A stretch of 64,000 bases of DNA from Gliomastix tumulicola (GCA_001599755.1 BCHX01000004.1:1860001-1924000), one strand, 5' to 3'. Positions 1 to 11,285 are shown, counted from the first letter of the stretch. A program made the numbers and translations. Notes: a model not told the origin generated them from the letters alone.

Positions 1-31
1 ACTGCCCGATCCCAAGTCAGCACCGTTCAGC

Positions 32-1282
32 ATGCCCGACGTCCCGAGCCTCAGCGTCGGCGGCATCGTCAAGAAGATTGGCGACTGGAACCCGTTCGGC
101 AAGGCCGTGTCCAAGGACGACACCGTCTGGCTGCTCGACAACACGGCCTTCCGCACCTCGCGCATCCGCTCGTGGCAGGCCGAGTACGTTGCCGCTGTCT
201 TTGAGCGCGACCCCAAGTGTAAGGTGGCGGATATTGTGTCGGGGATCGCCGAGTCGATTGGTCTGGCGGACGATGCTAAGGAGAAGGACACCATTGAGGA
301 GAGGATCCTGCCGTTCCTATGGGATATCCGGATGGTCAGGATCGTCAAGGTGGGCATCCAGGGGAAGGAGCTCAAACTCACGCCGACCAACATCAACGGC
401 ATCTCGACCGAGGTGCTGAAGATTCCGAGCGCGGACAAGGGCGCGCTCGTCAAGTCTACTGCGAAGGTGCCCGCCGGCGCGGACGGGATCCTGGAGGCGC
501 AGACGTTCTATGCTGGACCTGAAGGCTGGGGCATCATTTCTGGTAAGTCGATAAGCCTGGCTGTTTCTGAGTGTCCCCGACGAGAAGAGGCGACTGACAC
601 AAAAAAAAAATAGACATCGACGACACGATCAAGGTCACCATGACGAGCGACCCCGTCGGCATCATCCAGAAGACGTTTGTCGACGAGCCAACGCCGGTGC
701 GTGGCATGCCGGAGCTGTACGCACAGATCAAAGCATCGCTACCCGACGACGCCCCTTGGTTCTACCTGTCCGCGTCGCCCTACAACCTGTACCCCTTCCT
801 CCAGGAGTTCCGCAACAAATACTTCCCGCCGGGAACGTTGATTCTTAGGGATTTCAGCTGGAAGGCCATCACGGGTCTTTTGTCGGCGCTGACTATGGGT
901 ACGGAGGAGTACAAGGTGGACCGGATGAAGAAGATCAACTCGTGGCTCCCGAAGCGCAAGATGATTGTCGTAGGTGACTCGACACAGTCGGACCCGGAAG
1001 CATATGGCGAAATGTAAGTCGATTTGTTATCCGTGCCAGTTCATGGAAGGAGTGAGTGTTCGCTGACAGCGATACAGTTACCGAACAGTGCCCGGCTGGA
1101 TCAAGCTCATCCTCATCCGTAAGGTGGAGGACGTCGCAGCGGTGGGAATCGCCGAGAAGAACGAGCCGAAGCGGTTCGAGACAGCCTTTGAGGGTGTTCC
1201 CAGGGAAGCATGGCACGTCTTTTCGGAGCCGGAGGAGTGCACGAGGATCATCCAGGAGACGATTGCCAGGGGTCTCGACTGA
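32..1282 (+). CDS. App1-type phosphatidate phosphatase (DUF2183), 5' end possibly outside window
   Basis: Exons 32-542, 614-1013 and 1078-1282 give 371 residues from the first visible ATG. The frame is open upstream to the window edge, so the true start may lie outside. The catalytic signature is DIDDTIK, assembled across the first splice junction; it is the DxDxT nucleophile motif of the HAD-like App1 phosphatases. It is followed by the family's PVRGMPELY, FYLSASPYNLYPFL and VVGDSTQSDPEAYGEIYR blocks. App1 proteins remove phosphate from phosphatidate (yeast App1p acts at actin patches and endosomes). The N-terminal part (WLLDNTAFR region) resembles other fungal members. There is no signal peptide or membrane segment, so it is probably cytosolic. 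The family call is firm; the substrate is inferred from the family. Confidence 0.85.
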
Positions 1283-1602
1283 AGTTTCTGATGTTCTCTT
1301 TTTTGGTGTGAACGATACGAGTCTACGATTATCATTGGTTACAGTTCGTATAGATACCTATTTCGTATACAGTCATGATGAATAGCAACGGCCGGTTTGT
1401 ACTGGAGACGCCTCCGTTCTTCGGAGGGCTCACGGGTGATTTGTCGGAGACATCAGACCCACTTGCAAGGGCGCATTCCCGACTCTTATATTCTCGTGCC
1501 TGCAAATCTAGTTATAAACTCGAGCAGCCCCCTCGCCAAAGCCGAAAGCCGACCATCACCGGCCGTCACTGAGAGCGAGCGCGCGCCCAGAGAAAGTCAA
1601 CC
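1283..1602. other. Intergenic, 3' flank of phosphatase gene and promoter of Zn2Cys6 gene
   Basis: There is no coding signal. The right half should be the promoter of the following regulator gene; the only element I can point to is a TATAAA at 1513-1518. Confidence 0.5.
1513..1518 (+). promoter_or_regulatory. TATA-like box upstream of Zn2Cys6 gene
   Basis: TATAAA lies about 85 bp upstream of the start codon at 1603, a plausible core-promoter distance that leaves a leader of about 50-60 nt. It is inferred from motif and position only. Confidence 0.35.
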
Positions 1603-3878
1603 ATGCGATCCAGTCTATCGTGCGACGCGTGCCGGAAAGCCAAGGTCAAGTGCACGCATCCGGGCACGCCGCCGTGTCAACGATGCGCAAAGTCCAAGAT
1701 CAGCGGCTGCGTCCTGACCCGGCCCCAGCTGCCGCCGCCGAGGAAGCGGAAGAGCCGACCGGCGGCTTCCGGGGCTTCGGCGGCGACGAGTCGGGGTCTT
1801 GACCGGGGTCTTGACCGAGAGCTGGCATCGACGTCTACGCCGGGCAGCGAGCAGATGCCGTTGCACCCGCAGCTGAGGTCAGGTATGGGCACTGAAACTA
1901 GCACGCCTCTGCTGGACGCAGCATCAGCAGCAGCAGTAGCAGCAGCATCAGCACAGCATGGGGACTCGGTCACGGCCATGGTCGGCAGGCACATCGCCGG
2001 CCTCCCCAACACCGTCATCCTCAAGACGCTCAGCGCCTTTACCAACAAGTTCCCCGAGCTGGCCATCCTGCACGTGCCGACCTTCATGGCGGAGCTCGAG
2101 TCGCAGGCGCTGTCCAGGGAGAGCATGGCCCTGCTCGGCGCCGTGCTGGCCGTCACTCGGGGCCAGCTCACCGTGCTCGGGGCGGCGTGGGCGGACATAC
2201 TCCTGAGCAGGGAGGAGTACGCCGTCTATACGCGGGACATGCTGTCGCAGTTCATCCTGCAGCCGCCGAAGCTGCAGGTCGTCCAGATGCTCCTCATCAT
2301 CACGCTCTACGAGTGGGGGACGAGGAACTTCCACAAGGCCTGGGTGTACTGCGGTGAGTGCTACCTCTTCTCGTATGACTGATCTTCTCTAAACGGCATC
2401 TCAGGTATCGCTATCCGTATCATGCAGGCCCTACACAGCTTACGTGTAGCCCCCTACCCCCTGGAGCCGTCCCTCGACAGCAACCAGCGTGACCCCGTCG
2501 CGGTAGCCATCGAGACACGCACGTACTGGGGCTGCTTCATCATGGACTGCATGGTCAACTCGGGCACCTACAACCCGCCGATGCTGCCCATGTCCGAGAT
2601 GCGCAAGCTCAAGATCGCACGGCCCCTGAGCTCCGTCGAGTTCGCATTTGGGCCTGACGGGGCTTCCTCGTCTTCGGTCCCGGTCTCCGTTCCCGGAGGC
2701 ATGCCGCCCGCAGATGGCACGCTCGACATCACGCAGAGCTTTGAGATCCTCGTTGGCGGGTTCGATATCTGGGTCAAGGTCATGGAGTTCATCTTCAACG
2801 ACGGGCGCAAGGCGCCGGGGATGTGCGCTCCGCAGAACTGTCCATGGGTGCCTGGGTCCCCGTGGTCTGTGTCGTGGAATCGGCTCAGGGCGTGGAGGGC
2901 TGGACAGCATCAGAAGCTGTATTACCCCAGCACGTCGGTCGCTGTGCACATGACGCTGGGGTATGGAGAGACATTCACGTATCTGAATCTCCTCTACTAT
3001 GTCAGGTAAGATGCTTACCCATGCTTGATGGAACGTCAGCTAATGATGGGAAGCAACCTGATGCTCCATCGCGAGTACACTCCCTTCCTCCCTACGCGAG
3101 AGTCAGTCCCTGTTGGTCCCGTCGATCCCCCGAGACTGGAGGCTCCGGCACCAGCGGGCTGGTGGGAGAACAGCTCGGCGGAGCTTTTCGACGCAGGAGA
3201 GAAGATCGCGATGCTCCTGCACGAGGCGTCTGAGTGCGGTGTGCATCTCATGACGCCCTTTGCGGGTTTCTGTGCCTTCTCGGCAGGCTACGTGCTTGGC
3301 TACGTCTACCGCTTTCCCAAGATGAATCTGGGCCGCAGTCCCAGGGCAGAGGAGTACATGAATATGTGCTTGAACTACCTGGAGGAGTTCCGCCACGTGT
3401 GGCCTATCGCCGACGGATGGGTAAGATCCATCCATATCCGCACAGAGCAGAAATTATGACCTAATTTCACTGACTCGACACATAGATCAAGACAATCCAG
3501 CATGCGTCGCTCCTCTACGGCAGAGCAGCAACGACAGCAAGGTACAGAGGGAGGACACGCGCCGACTTCGGCAACATCCACCAATCCGTGCACGAGTTCC
3601 GCGTCGTCGACCGCTCGGAGCAGCACAACATGGAGATCAACGGCGCAGACCGGGCAACCTCCGGCGTCGGCGCCGGACCGGGCCCCGGACTCGGAGCATC
3701 AACCCCGGGACCCTCAGCCGATCCCGCGGGTCTCGAGCAGCTCGACGACTACTCCATCGACACCAACACGCTGCTGAACCAGCTGCTGGCCGAGGTGAGC
3801 AGCAACGTCGACGAGCAAGGGCCGTGGTCGCAGTGGTGGCCGCCGATGGAGGAGGTGGAACTGCCCATGCTGCTGTAG
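1603..3878 (+). CDS. Zn2Cys6 fungal transcription factor with fungal_trans middle region
   Basis: Exons 1603-2353, 2405-3005, 3054-3420 and 3486-3878 give 703 residues. The binuclear zinc cluster sits at the extreme N-terminus: Cys7, 10, 17, 25, 28 and 36 in C-x2-C-x6-C-x7-C-x2-C-x7-C spacing, followed by a basic, proline-rich linker (PPPRKRKSRP). The middle region (about 125-500) has the helical look of the fungal_trans/MHR domain, with phrases such as TYWGCFIMDCMV and LMLHREYTPF. An alanine-rich stretch near residue 110 comes from a CAG-type run. The 48-nt third intron is required, because the alternative CAG acceptor at 3039 gives an immediate stop. It is a nuclear DNA-binding regulator with unknown target. 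It is transcribed toward the class-III aminotransferase 326 bp downstream, so local control of that gene is possible but unproven. Confidence 0.9.
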
Positions 3879-4204
3879 ATGGAGTACCGGATCTACAGGG
3901 CACACGTCAAGTCTGTGGATCGTTGTTTTCTGGACGACAAGAAGGGCGTGGCTCGAATTTCGTCGGTGAGAGAATCCAGGGGTTGGTGTTCCGGGTGATA
4001 GACTCGTCGGATTTCGGCTTTGGTGGACGATGGCTTCATGGGGGGTCTTGGATAAGAAGCCACACTTGCCTCGCCTTTTCAACACTTCTCACTCGTTCAC
4101 GGCATCGGGGTCTTACTTGCAGAGAGACAAGTCTCTTGTACCCGGACCATCAAAGGGCATCAGATATCATCATCAACATCCCCCCAGCGTCGCCCTCCCT
4201 CATC
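3879..4204. other. Intergenic, aminotransferase promoter
   Basis: The aminotransferase frame is open from 3824 onward, but the sequence between 3824 and 4204 has no protein-like composition and overlaps the end of the upstream gene. I treat it as leader and promoter. No clear TATA box was seen. Confidence 0.45.
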
Positions 4205-5620
4205 ATGGCCGCCCTCGAGGATGGCACCGTCAACGGCCTAACAGACCCCAAACAAAACGGCCACCATGAGGAAGCAAAGCAATACCTCCTCAACCGCTCC
4301 TTCGTCCAGCAGCCCTACAAGGTGTCCTCCGCCTCCGGCCTCGACCTGCACCTCTCGACGGGCGCAACCATCCTCGACGCCTGCGGCGGTGCAGCAGTCT
4401 CGATCCTCGGGCACGGCAACGCCGAGGTCGAGGCCGCGATGCTCGCCCAGATCCGAAGCGTCTCGTACGTCCACACGCAGGCCTACACGACGTCGGCGGC
4501 CGAGGAGCTCGCCGAGGTGATACTGGCTGGCAACACGCACGGGCTGGAGAAGGCCTTTTTCGTGGGCAGCGGCAGCGAGGCGGTCGAGACGGCGCTGAAG
4601 CTCGCGCGGCAGTTCTTCTACGAGAAGGGGGAGCCGGAGCGGTGTCACTTCGTCTCGAGACGGCAGAGCTACCACGGGAACACCATGGCCAGCATGTCCG
4701 TATCCGCCAACGTCGCGCGCAAGGTGCCCTATCAAGGGTTCGCGTACCCGCACGTCTCGCACGTCGATCCGCCGTATGCGTACCGGTACGCTCGGAAAGG
4801 CGAATCCGAGGCGGATTTCGCCGCCCGTCTGGTCGGAGAACTAGAGGAGGAATTCCTGCGCATCGGCCCTCACAAGGTCATCGCGTTCCTCGCCGAGCCC
4901 GTCATCGGCGCCACGGCCGGCTGCGTCACACCGCCCCGGGGCTACCTCGCCGGCGTCCGCCGCGTCTGCGACAAGTACGGCGTGCTGCTCATCCTCGACG
5001 AAATCATGTGCGGCACGGGCCGCTGCGGGACGTACTTCGCCTTCGAAGCCGAGGACGGCAGCGTCCAGCCGGACATCGTGACGCTGGCCAAGGGCCTCGG
5101 GGGCGGCTACGCGCCCATCGCGGGCGTCCTCATGCACGCCCGCATCGTCGACGCCCTGCGCTCGGGCACGGGGGCCTTTGTCCACGGACACACGTACCAG
5201 GCGCACCCGGTCTCGTGCGCCGCGGCGCTGGCGGTGCAGCGGATCCTGCGGCGGGACGGGCTCGTGCGGCGGTGCGCGGAGATGGGCGGCAGTCTGGAGA
5301 GGCGGCTGCGGGCTGAGGTCGCCGGGTGTCGGTCCGTGGGGGAGATCCGGGGCCGCGGTCTGTTCTGGGGCGTCGAGTTTGTGAGGGACAAGGAGACGAA
5401 GGAGGTGTTTGACCCGGCCATCGGGTTCGGACTGAGGGTCCAGGCGGCGGCCTTTGAGCTCGGTGTCGCTGTGTATCCGGGTGCTGGAACGGTGGATGGT
5501 CGAAAGGGTGACCATATCCTGCTTGCGCCGCCGTACACCGTCACGGATGAGCAGCTGGAGAGGATCGTGAGGGTGTTGAAGACGGCCATCGAGTCGCAGG
5601 AGAAGCTCTATCTGAACTAG
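4205..5620 (+). CDS. Class-III PLP-dependent aminotransferase (omega-transaminase type)
   Basis: A single exon encodes 471 residues. The ATG at 4205 is chosen because homology-like sequence begins about 30 residues later. Class-III landmarks are present: GSGSEA (121-126, cofactor phosphate binding), SYHGNT (155-160), EPVIGATAGC (231-240), LILDEIMCG with Asp265 (contacts the PLP pyridine nitrogen) and TLAKGLGGGYAPI with Lys296 as the Schiff-base lysine. FVHGHTYQAHP and the C-terminal GDHILLAPPYTVT match the fold. There is no targeting signal, so it is probably cytosolic. The family moves amino groups between omega-amines or amino acids and keto acids; the substrate cannot be read from the sequence. 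It follows the Zn2Cys6 gene head-to-tail, which hints at a small regulated unit. The intronless state contrasts with its neighbours. Confidence 0.9.
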   Translation: MAALEDGTVNGLTDPKQNGHHEEAKQYLLNRSFVQQPYKVSSASGLDLHLSTGATILDACGGAAVSILGHGNAEVEAAMLAQIRSVSYVHTQAYTTSAAEELAEVILAGNTHGLEKAFFVGSGSEAVETALKLARQFFYEKGEPERCHFVSRRQSYHGNTMASMSVSANVARKVPYQGFAYPHVSHVDPPYAYRYARKGESEADFAARLVGELEEEFLRIGPHKVIAFLAEPVIGATAGCVTPPRGYLAGVRRVCDKYGVLLILDEIMCGTGRCGTYFAFEAEDGSVQPDIVTLAKGLGGGYAPIAGVLMHARIVDALRSGTGAFVHGHTYQAHPVSCAAALAVQRILRRDGLVRRCAEMGGSLERRLRAEVAGCRSVGEIRGRGLFWGVEFVRDKETKEVFDPAIGFGLRVQAAAFELGVAVYPGAGTVDGRKGDHILLAPPYTVTDEQLERIVRVLKTAIESQEKLYLN

Positions 5621-5744
5621 ATCTAATATCAGCGCGCAGAGGTGTAAGAAGGGGCGGTAAAAGCGTGTATCCAAAGACTAGACTTTTTTTTAAATTCATC
5701 TACCTGCTTTTTGATATCTCTTCATCGCCATCAGATGTGTATGA

Positions 5745-5750
5745 AATAAA
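5745..5750 (+). terminator. Polyadenylation-signal-like AATAAA for aminotransferase
   Basis: AATAAA occurs 125 nt after the stop codon, within a T-rich region. Fungal signals are loose, so this is only a candidate. Confidence 0.3.
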
Positions 5751-7545
5751 GTCTTCGCTTTCTTTCTTGTCTTGCCACTTTCAAAAGGAAGTGGTTTCCT
5801 TATATTTTTTGACTATGCCCCCAAACGCCGCCCATCTTCACTCAGGCGTCCCTAAATTCGTGATCCATCATCCTGGATGCGTTACAGGGCCGACCCGGCA
5901 GAATGGCAAATGTTACAAATGTCAATTGGAATGGAACAGACATGTGAGATTTCCAGTTTTGCCAGGCGACGCCCGACCGAGCTACCCTGCAGTACTGGCG
6001 TCTCATTTGACGCGACGACCATTTACAAAATGGATGATATAATATATAATATCAGTGATTGCAGATGGCAGTGAGGACCGTGCTTCACAGCCCACATCGG
6101 GATAGGCGTGTGTGAGCGATAGATCATATATCTGTTCGACGGTCGCTTATCCAGAACCCCATTACAAAACAAAAAGACGGTACAACTTAAAACAGATGCA
6201 GAGGAGCGAGGGGAATAAACGAGATGTCACAGGCAGGTCGACGACCGGCACTCCTCTGCCGGGCATGCTTCAACGCATGTGCAACTGACCACCCACACAA
6301 AAAACAACGAGTATCATCCCACTCGCTCACGCATCCCTGGGATGCCTCGGACCACAACAGACGTGGTCGAAGAGAGGGGGGAAGGAATTACTCGAGAAGA
6401 GAGGAAGCCCCCCACCATTGACACCCGACCCGAGAACGAACAAGGGTGGCAAGGAGGACGAAAAAGAAGTGCGAAACTCGTCTTATGTCCCCAGTGGCGT
6501 GATCTGTGTGTGGCTCGCTTGTGATGTGATGGCGACGACGACCGTGCTCGCTTCCCACAAGCAGGTAAGCTCGGGAAGTTTGGGGTAGCGTCGAAAACAT
6601 GGCTGCGATCTCCGAACGCCGAAGGATGGAGATGGAGAGAGAGAGAGACAGAGAGTGGGTGAGATGAACCCCGATGGCGGCGTCTGTATGGCCCTCGCCT
6701 CGAGAGATGGGGACCATCATATGCACGTCGGATGCGCTGCTTATGCTGCTTGTGGCAAGTATGTGCGAGCCGCTGCACACACGCAGAGAGAGAGATCCAT
6801 GCATGCATTTGTCACAAGCCGCTGCAGCTGTCACCCCGAAGACCACATGCCGAGCAACGGCTGCTTATTCCTGATGTGGTTGGCGACTGGCTGCAGGATG
6901 CATATGCAAGCTGCCATGTATGGCTTATCCTCCAGAATGATTGCGTCTTCTGTTATATCCATCCATTACCTCCGAACCGTAAGCCCGTGCCGGACGTCCA
7001 TTGGAAGGGCCACTAACAAGCCCAACGACGACAGAATCCCACGGGCAAACGCGCTAATGCTGCAGGGTTTGCTGGAGGGTTTTGGGAGGGGGGATGGTGG
7101 AGGCGTCCTGGAGCAACGGAAGCAGCCCGACAGCCTGTGAACCTCCTCACTGTAGAATCCCCCCCCAAAAGCCGTTATCAGTCGAGCCGTCCACCCATCC
7201 ATCCATCCATGCCATCCCACGCCAACCTCCCCCCCAAAAATACAAAAGAACAAAAAAAGCCCTTGCCCTCCTCACCGTCTATTTGATACTCTTCCCTCCC
7301 GCCAACCTCTGAATTTATTAAACTCAACTCAAGCTCACTGGGACCTTCTGGTGGTGCACCACTTAATAGTAGTACCTATAAAGTGCCTGCCCCTCGCCGA
7401 TTGCGGACGCTAAGAGCCTGAGACAACAATCCCGCAAACGCCCGTGCCGCCCCCCGAAAAGCGAAAAAAAAGGGCGCCCGAGCTCTGCATCTGCCCCAAA
7501 CCCGATTAATAACAAGCCCACCCAGCAGCTGGAGCCTTGCCTTGC

Positions 7546-7566
7546 GCTGCTGCTGCTGCTGCTGCT
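7546..7566. repeat. (GCT)7 microsatellite
   Basis: Seven perfect GCT units lie about 215 bp upstream of the Kgd4 start, in its probable promoter or leader. Confidence 0.9.
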
Positions 7567-7780
7567 CCGTCCATTATTTACACGTGCCGACCATCCACTC
7601 CCAACCGCCGCTATTCTTCACGTACTATTAGCAACCGACTTCTCGACTCCGCACACGCCAACCTTCCTTTAACCTCGCACTTCTTCTTTCTCTCTTCGCG
7701 TCTCGTCTCTGTCTCTGTCTCTTGTCTCTTGTCTCTGCCTCGCCCCTCGCCCACGGCTACTCTACCACGACACAATCGCA

Positions 7781-8273
7781 ATGCAGGCTACTCGAGCTCT
7801 TCGCCAGGCTGCGGCTCACGCCGAGCGCCAGCCTCTGATCAAGTTCCTCGGCCCTCGCTCCATCCCCTGTACGTGTCCCTAACCCCCCCAATTGCCTTCC
7901 CATCATATCAATTGACCTCCCAGTACTGACTGACATTGACTCTCTAGCCTCCATCGACCACTCGCCCAAGCCTCACCCGGCCTCGCCCTCGGGCCAGCTC
8001 CCCGACGGCTTCGGCACCTCCTCCTCCGCCCCGCGCCACAGCTCCTTCAGCTCCTACCGCGACCACGCCCAGCAGCACGGCCCGCTGCAGAAGTCCATCC
8101 GCCTCGCCGAGTCGGGCATCGGGGGCACGGCCGGCGCCGCCCTGGGCCCCGTGTCCGCGCCCCAGGGCACCTACTTCGACATCTCGGAGCTGCCCGCGCG
8201 CTTCCGCCGGGCGCCCATCGACCTGGCCGAGATCGAGGCCGTCGAGTCCGGGGGCGCCGCGGCCCTGAGCTGA
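7781..8273 (+). CDS. KGD4: Kgd4/Ymr31 family, alpha-ketoglutarate dehydrogenase subunit (formerly mitochondrial ribosomal protein S36)
   Basis: Exons 7781-7868 and 7948-8273 give 137 residues. The N-terminus is an arginine-containing, acid-free presequence (MQATRALRQAAAHAERQ) followed by PLIKFLGPRS and the proline/histidine-rich HSPKPHP segment. The C-terminal ELPARFRRAPIDLAEIEAVESGG matches the YRRKLVSQEEMEFI-type ending of the animal and yeast members. Kgd4 links the E3 lipoamide dehydrogenase to the E1-E2 core of the mitochondrial 2-oxoglutarate dehydrogenase complex; it was once annotated as a small-subunit ribosomal protein. Length is typical for the family. The codons are strongly GC-biased, consistent with high expression. 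Confidence rests on the two terminal motifs, because the middle is low-complexity. Confidence 0.8.
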
Positions 8274-9215
8274 GCTGAGGCGGGAGCTGGGCAGACTGAC
8301 TGGGTTTGCTATCCGGGCGTGAGGGGGGGAAGAATGAACAGAGAGAAGAACAGCGAGAAGAAAAAAAGAGAGTGGCAGGAGAAGAGGACGACAGGACAGG
8401 CCGGAGCCGAGCTGAGCTCTTGACACGATTACGATGAAGCGAGAGACGAAAAAACCGAGCTGGTGCGGAGGGAACACCCCCCCGAAGACGCTTGTACGAT
8501 TTACCCCGAACGGTGTTGGAGAAAAGGAAAATTGGCGGGGATGGAGCGGGCTGCGCGCGACGAACTCGAGAGACGCGAGATCTTTGACGACACGGATATC
8601 CCCCCTTCGTTTTTCCTTCTTCTTCTTCTTCTTTTCTGCGACAGCTGTTCTCCTCTCAGCCTCATCCAGTTTGCTCTTCAAGAGGTCTGTCTCATGGCGC
8701 TGCCCTTTTTTGACGGGGCTCGTTGCGATGGGCGCTGGGCAAACCTTCTTCCGAGCATGGTTTATCGCAACCCTCTGTGGCAGTTTTATCTCAACAGGAT
8801 GCCCCGAGGGGAAAAGGATATGACCGGGCTTGAAAAGGAGGATTTGCGAGCTGCTTCATCGGAAGATGCGCTGGGCCTCGCCCTTGCTTTCTGTCAGTTG
8901 ACAAACGTTTCCTGCCCTCTGCTTGTTTGGTCTGAGCACATGTGTGCTATTTTGTATATATTGATGATATAAATATACCTTGAAACCACTACTAAGTTGC
9001 GTCAAATAAGTGGCACGTTGTACTCGCACCGCATCCTCTCACCGACAGACAGTCTCGCATCGGTGAACCAGCCTGACTGTTACTAGGACACTGGAGCCTC
9101 ATTGCTGGTGCTATGAGGCGGTATGTTGACGTTCCTCCGATATCAGGCGCGGCCCAGTACTACTACAAGATATCTTACATGTCGGCTACCAAGATATATA
9201 TATATATATATATTT
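8274..9215. other. Intergenic between convergent KGD4 and sugar transporter genes
   Basis: Probable 3' untranslated sequence of both flanking genes. It has C/T-rich and A-rich tracts and an AT microsatellite at its right edge. No gene was found. Confidence 0.5.
9194..9213. repeat. (AT)10 microsatellite
   Basis: Ten perfect AT units directly abut the stop codon of the sugar transporter gene. Confidence 0.9.
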
Positions 9216-10888
9216 CTACACAGCAGCTCCTCCCTTCTTCTCCGGAGCCCGATCAACCATCTTTACCACTGCATCTTCCTCCCCCTTCTCTCCCGCTCCA
9301 TCACCAACAGCCACCACATCCCCAAACGCCCCCGCCACCTCCTCCAGCGACAGCTGATTCGTCTCCGGCAGCCAGACCCAGTACACGACCGCCGCCACGA
9401 CATTCAGCGCGATGAAGATAAAGTAAAATCGCCACGAGAGGGTGTCGAAGGCGAGCGGCGTGACCTGCGACAGCCAGATGTTGGTGACGGACATGCTGAA
9501 GACGGCAAAGGCGTTGCCGTTGCCGCGCAGGTGCTGGGGGAAGATCTCGGCGACGAGGACCCAGACGGTGCTGTTGAAGAAGAGGGCGTAGCAGGCTGAG
9601 TAGAGGAAGATGAAGGCGACGCCCGCCGCTGCGCCGGGCGTGCTGCTGCCGTCGCCGAAGTAACGGGACATGGCGGTGAGGAGAGCAAGAAAGGTCGCCA
9701 GGGCGATGGAGCCGACGTCTATGAACCTGGGTTAGCATACTACTCGAGGGTGAGTGAGTGACTATTAAAGGGGGTTGGATGGACTCACACATCGTCCGCG
9801 TGCGAGGCCACTTGTCCGACACCCACAGCATGTTCGCAATCTGCCCAAACAACCCCATGAACCCGTAGCACCCGCTCAGCAGCAGCACCGTCCGCCCGCG
9901 GAAGCCGAGCCCCGCGTAGAACAGCGACTGGTAGTTCTGCACGACGCCGCCGCCCGAGAGCTTGGTCATGTTCATGATGAAGACGGCGAGGAGGAGCCGC
10001 CGCGCGTACCGGAGGGAGAAGAGCTCGCGCCAGCTGGAGGCCCCGCGGCCTGCCTTCTCGAGGGCGAGCTGTTGGCGGATGTCGGACATCTCGCGCTCGA
10101 TGTAGTCGGAGCCGCGGCTCGCGTGGAGGGTCGAGAGGATCCTGTGGGCGTCTTCATGGCGCTCCTTGGACACGACTTGCCGGGAGTGTGTCAGCCTCGT
10201 CCACCGGCATGGCCATGGAACTGCAACAACTTACGCCAGCGAGGGGAGTCTGGGAGAAAGACGGTAAGTCCCAGCAGCACAATGGCCGGAGGCAGCTGCA
10301 TCGCCAGCGGGATCCTCCACTGGACATCGCCCTGCGCGAACGAGCCCGCGTACCCGATCCAGTTCGCAACGAGATACCCAGCCGCCGTGAGCAGGCCCTT
10401 GAGCGCGACGAGGTACGCCCTGTTCTCGGGCGGCGCCAGCTCGGCGATGTAGAGGGGCACGATGGTCAGCAGGGCGCCCGTGGCCAGTCCGGCGATGGCA
10501 CGGCCCGCGATCATCATGCCAACGTTGATAGAGCCCGCCTGGATGGCGGTGCCAACGATGGCGAGGATCGTCGACAGATAGACGAGGCTCTTGCGGCCCC
10601 ATCGGTCCATGAGGAAGCCGGAGCCGAAGCTGCCGATGCAGTTGCCGGCGTAGTAGCACGAGACAATGGCGCCGGTGAGCTCCGAGGGCACGTCGAGGGT
10701 GTTGTACATGTACAGCTTGAAGGAGTCGTGGGCGATGGTCGTGGCTACGATGCCTGTGTCAACACCATACACCAGCCTAGATCACGAATCAGCAGGATAT
10801 CTCTTGACTGAGTCCACGGAGAGGGTTGAACGCACCCGCCAAGGGCGATAATGAGAGACGACAGCGTCGTCGTGTCGAGTCCGAGCAT
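9216..10888 (-). CDS. MFS sugar transporter (sugar porter family)
   Basis: Exons on the minus strand are 10888-10836, 10776-10235, 10175-9789 and 9718-9216, giving 494 residues. Sugar-porter landmarks occur in order: IIALGGLVYGVDTG in TM1, DRWGRKS between TM2 and TM3, a GR-containing TM4 (AGRAIAGLATG), PDSPRWLVSK before the central cytosolic loop, and PETNQLSLEEV after TM12. About 12 hydrophobic segments can be counted. An in-frame ATG at 10966 would add 26 residues. A TATAAG at 10996-10991 on this strand would put transcription start near 10965, so I prefer 10888, but the longer form is possible. It is divergent from the GH78 gene across 620 bp, so the natural cargo is likely L-rhamnose or a rhamnosylated sugar (inference). 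Confidence 0.9.
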
Positions 10889-10990
10889 GATGGAGGCAGA
10901 ACGAACACCCGAGGGCAATGGCACTGGATGAGGCTCTCTTGAGTTGAGATTGGAGGATGCAGCCATTGGAAAGAGAGAGGACGAGGGAGA

Positions 10991-10996
10991 CTTATA
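10991..10996 (-). promoter_or_regulatory. TATA-like box for sugar transporter
   Basis: TATAAG reads on the minus strand, about 103 bp before the preferred start codon at 10888 and only 25 bp before the alternative ATG at 10966. Confidence 0.35.
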
Positions 10997-11098
10997 TCTT
11001 CTGGACTCTCTCAACAGCCTGTCATACTGCTTGGCCATGGCCCAAGGGCTCCGTCTCCTCTCCAGGCTCGACACTCCCCGTGGATGTTCCCCAAGTCT

Positions 11099-11114
11099 CG
11101 GTTGACAGAGGCCG
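11099..11114. promoter_or_regulatory. CGG-N10-CCG inverted triplet
   Basis: CGG at 11099-11101 and CCG at 11112-11114 face each other across 10 nt. This is the geometry reported for Put3-type Zn2Cys6 sites. Such pairs are common by chance in GC-rich DNA, so confidence is low. Confidence 0.3.
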
Positions 11115-11224
11115 ACATTGGGGATGGCAGTCGAGCCATTCTGGGGTCCCCACGTCCAGGGGTCATCCCGTCTATTGGGTCGTTGGCTGTCACTGACTAG
11201 CTTCAAGGGGGTAAGTGTAGGCAT

Positions 11225-11285
11225 AACATAGTCCGACGAAGCGTGAACCAAAGTAGCCCAGGGTTGCTTGATATCGGACTATGTT
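11225..11285. promoter_or_regulatory. Perfect 12-bp inverted repeat in the shared promoter
   Basis: AACATAGTCCGA at 11225-11236 is the exact reverse complement of TCGGACTATGTT at 11274-11285; the arms are 37 nt apart. Each arm carries a CCG/CGG core flanked by A/T-rich sequence, as expected for a Zn2Cys6 recognition unit. It lies near the middle of the divergent promoter, about 140 bp from the GH78 TATA box and about 230 bp from the transporter TATA box. Confidence 0.5.

Larger units (their letters stand above)
5621..7780. other. Gene-free stretch
   Basis: I see no convincing gene. The first 200 bp are the aminotransferase 3' flank, with a polyadenylation-like AATAAA at 5745-5750. The rest holds purine/pyrimidine-rich tracts (GAGA near 6636-6655; pyrimidine-rich sequence just upstream of the next start). 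Open frames here lack protein-like composition. Confidence 0.5.

Noticed and set aside
6314..6846. Overlapping minus-strand frames of 152-164 codons
   Set aside because: They overlap each other in different frames across purine-rich simple sequence and look like chance.
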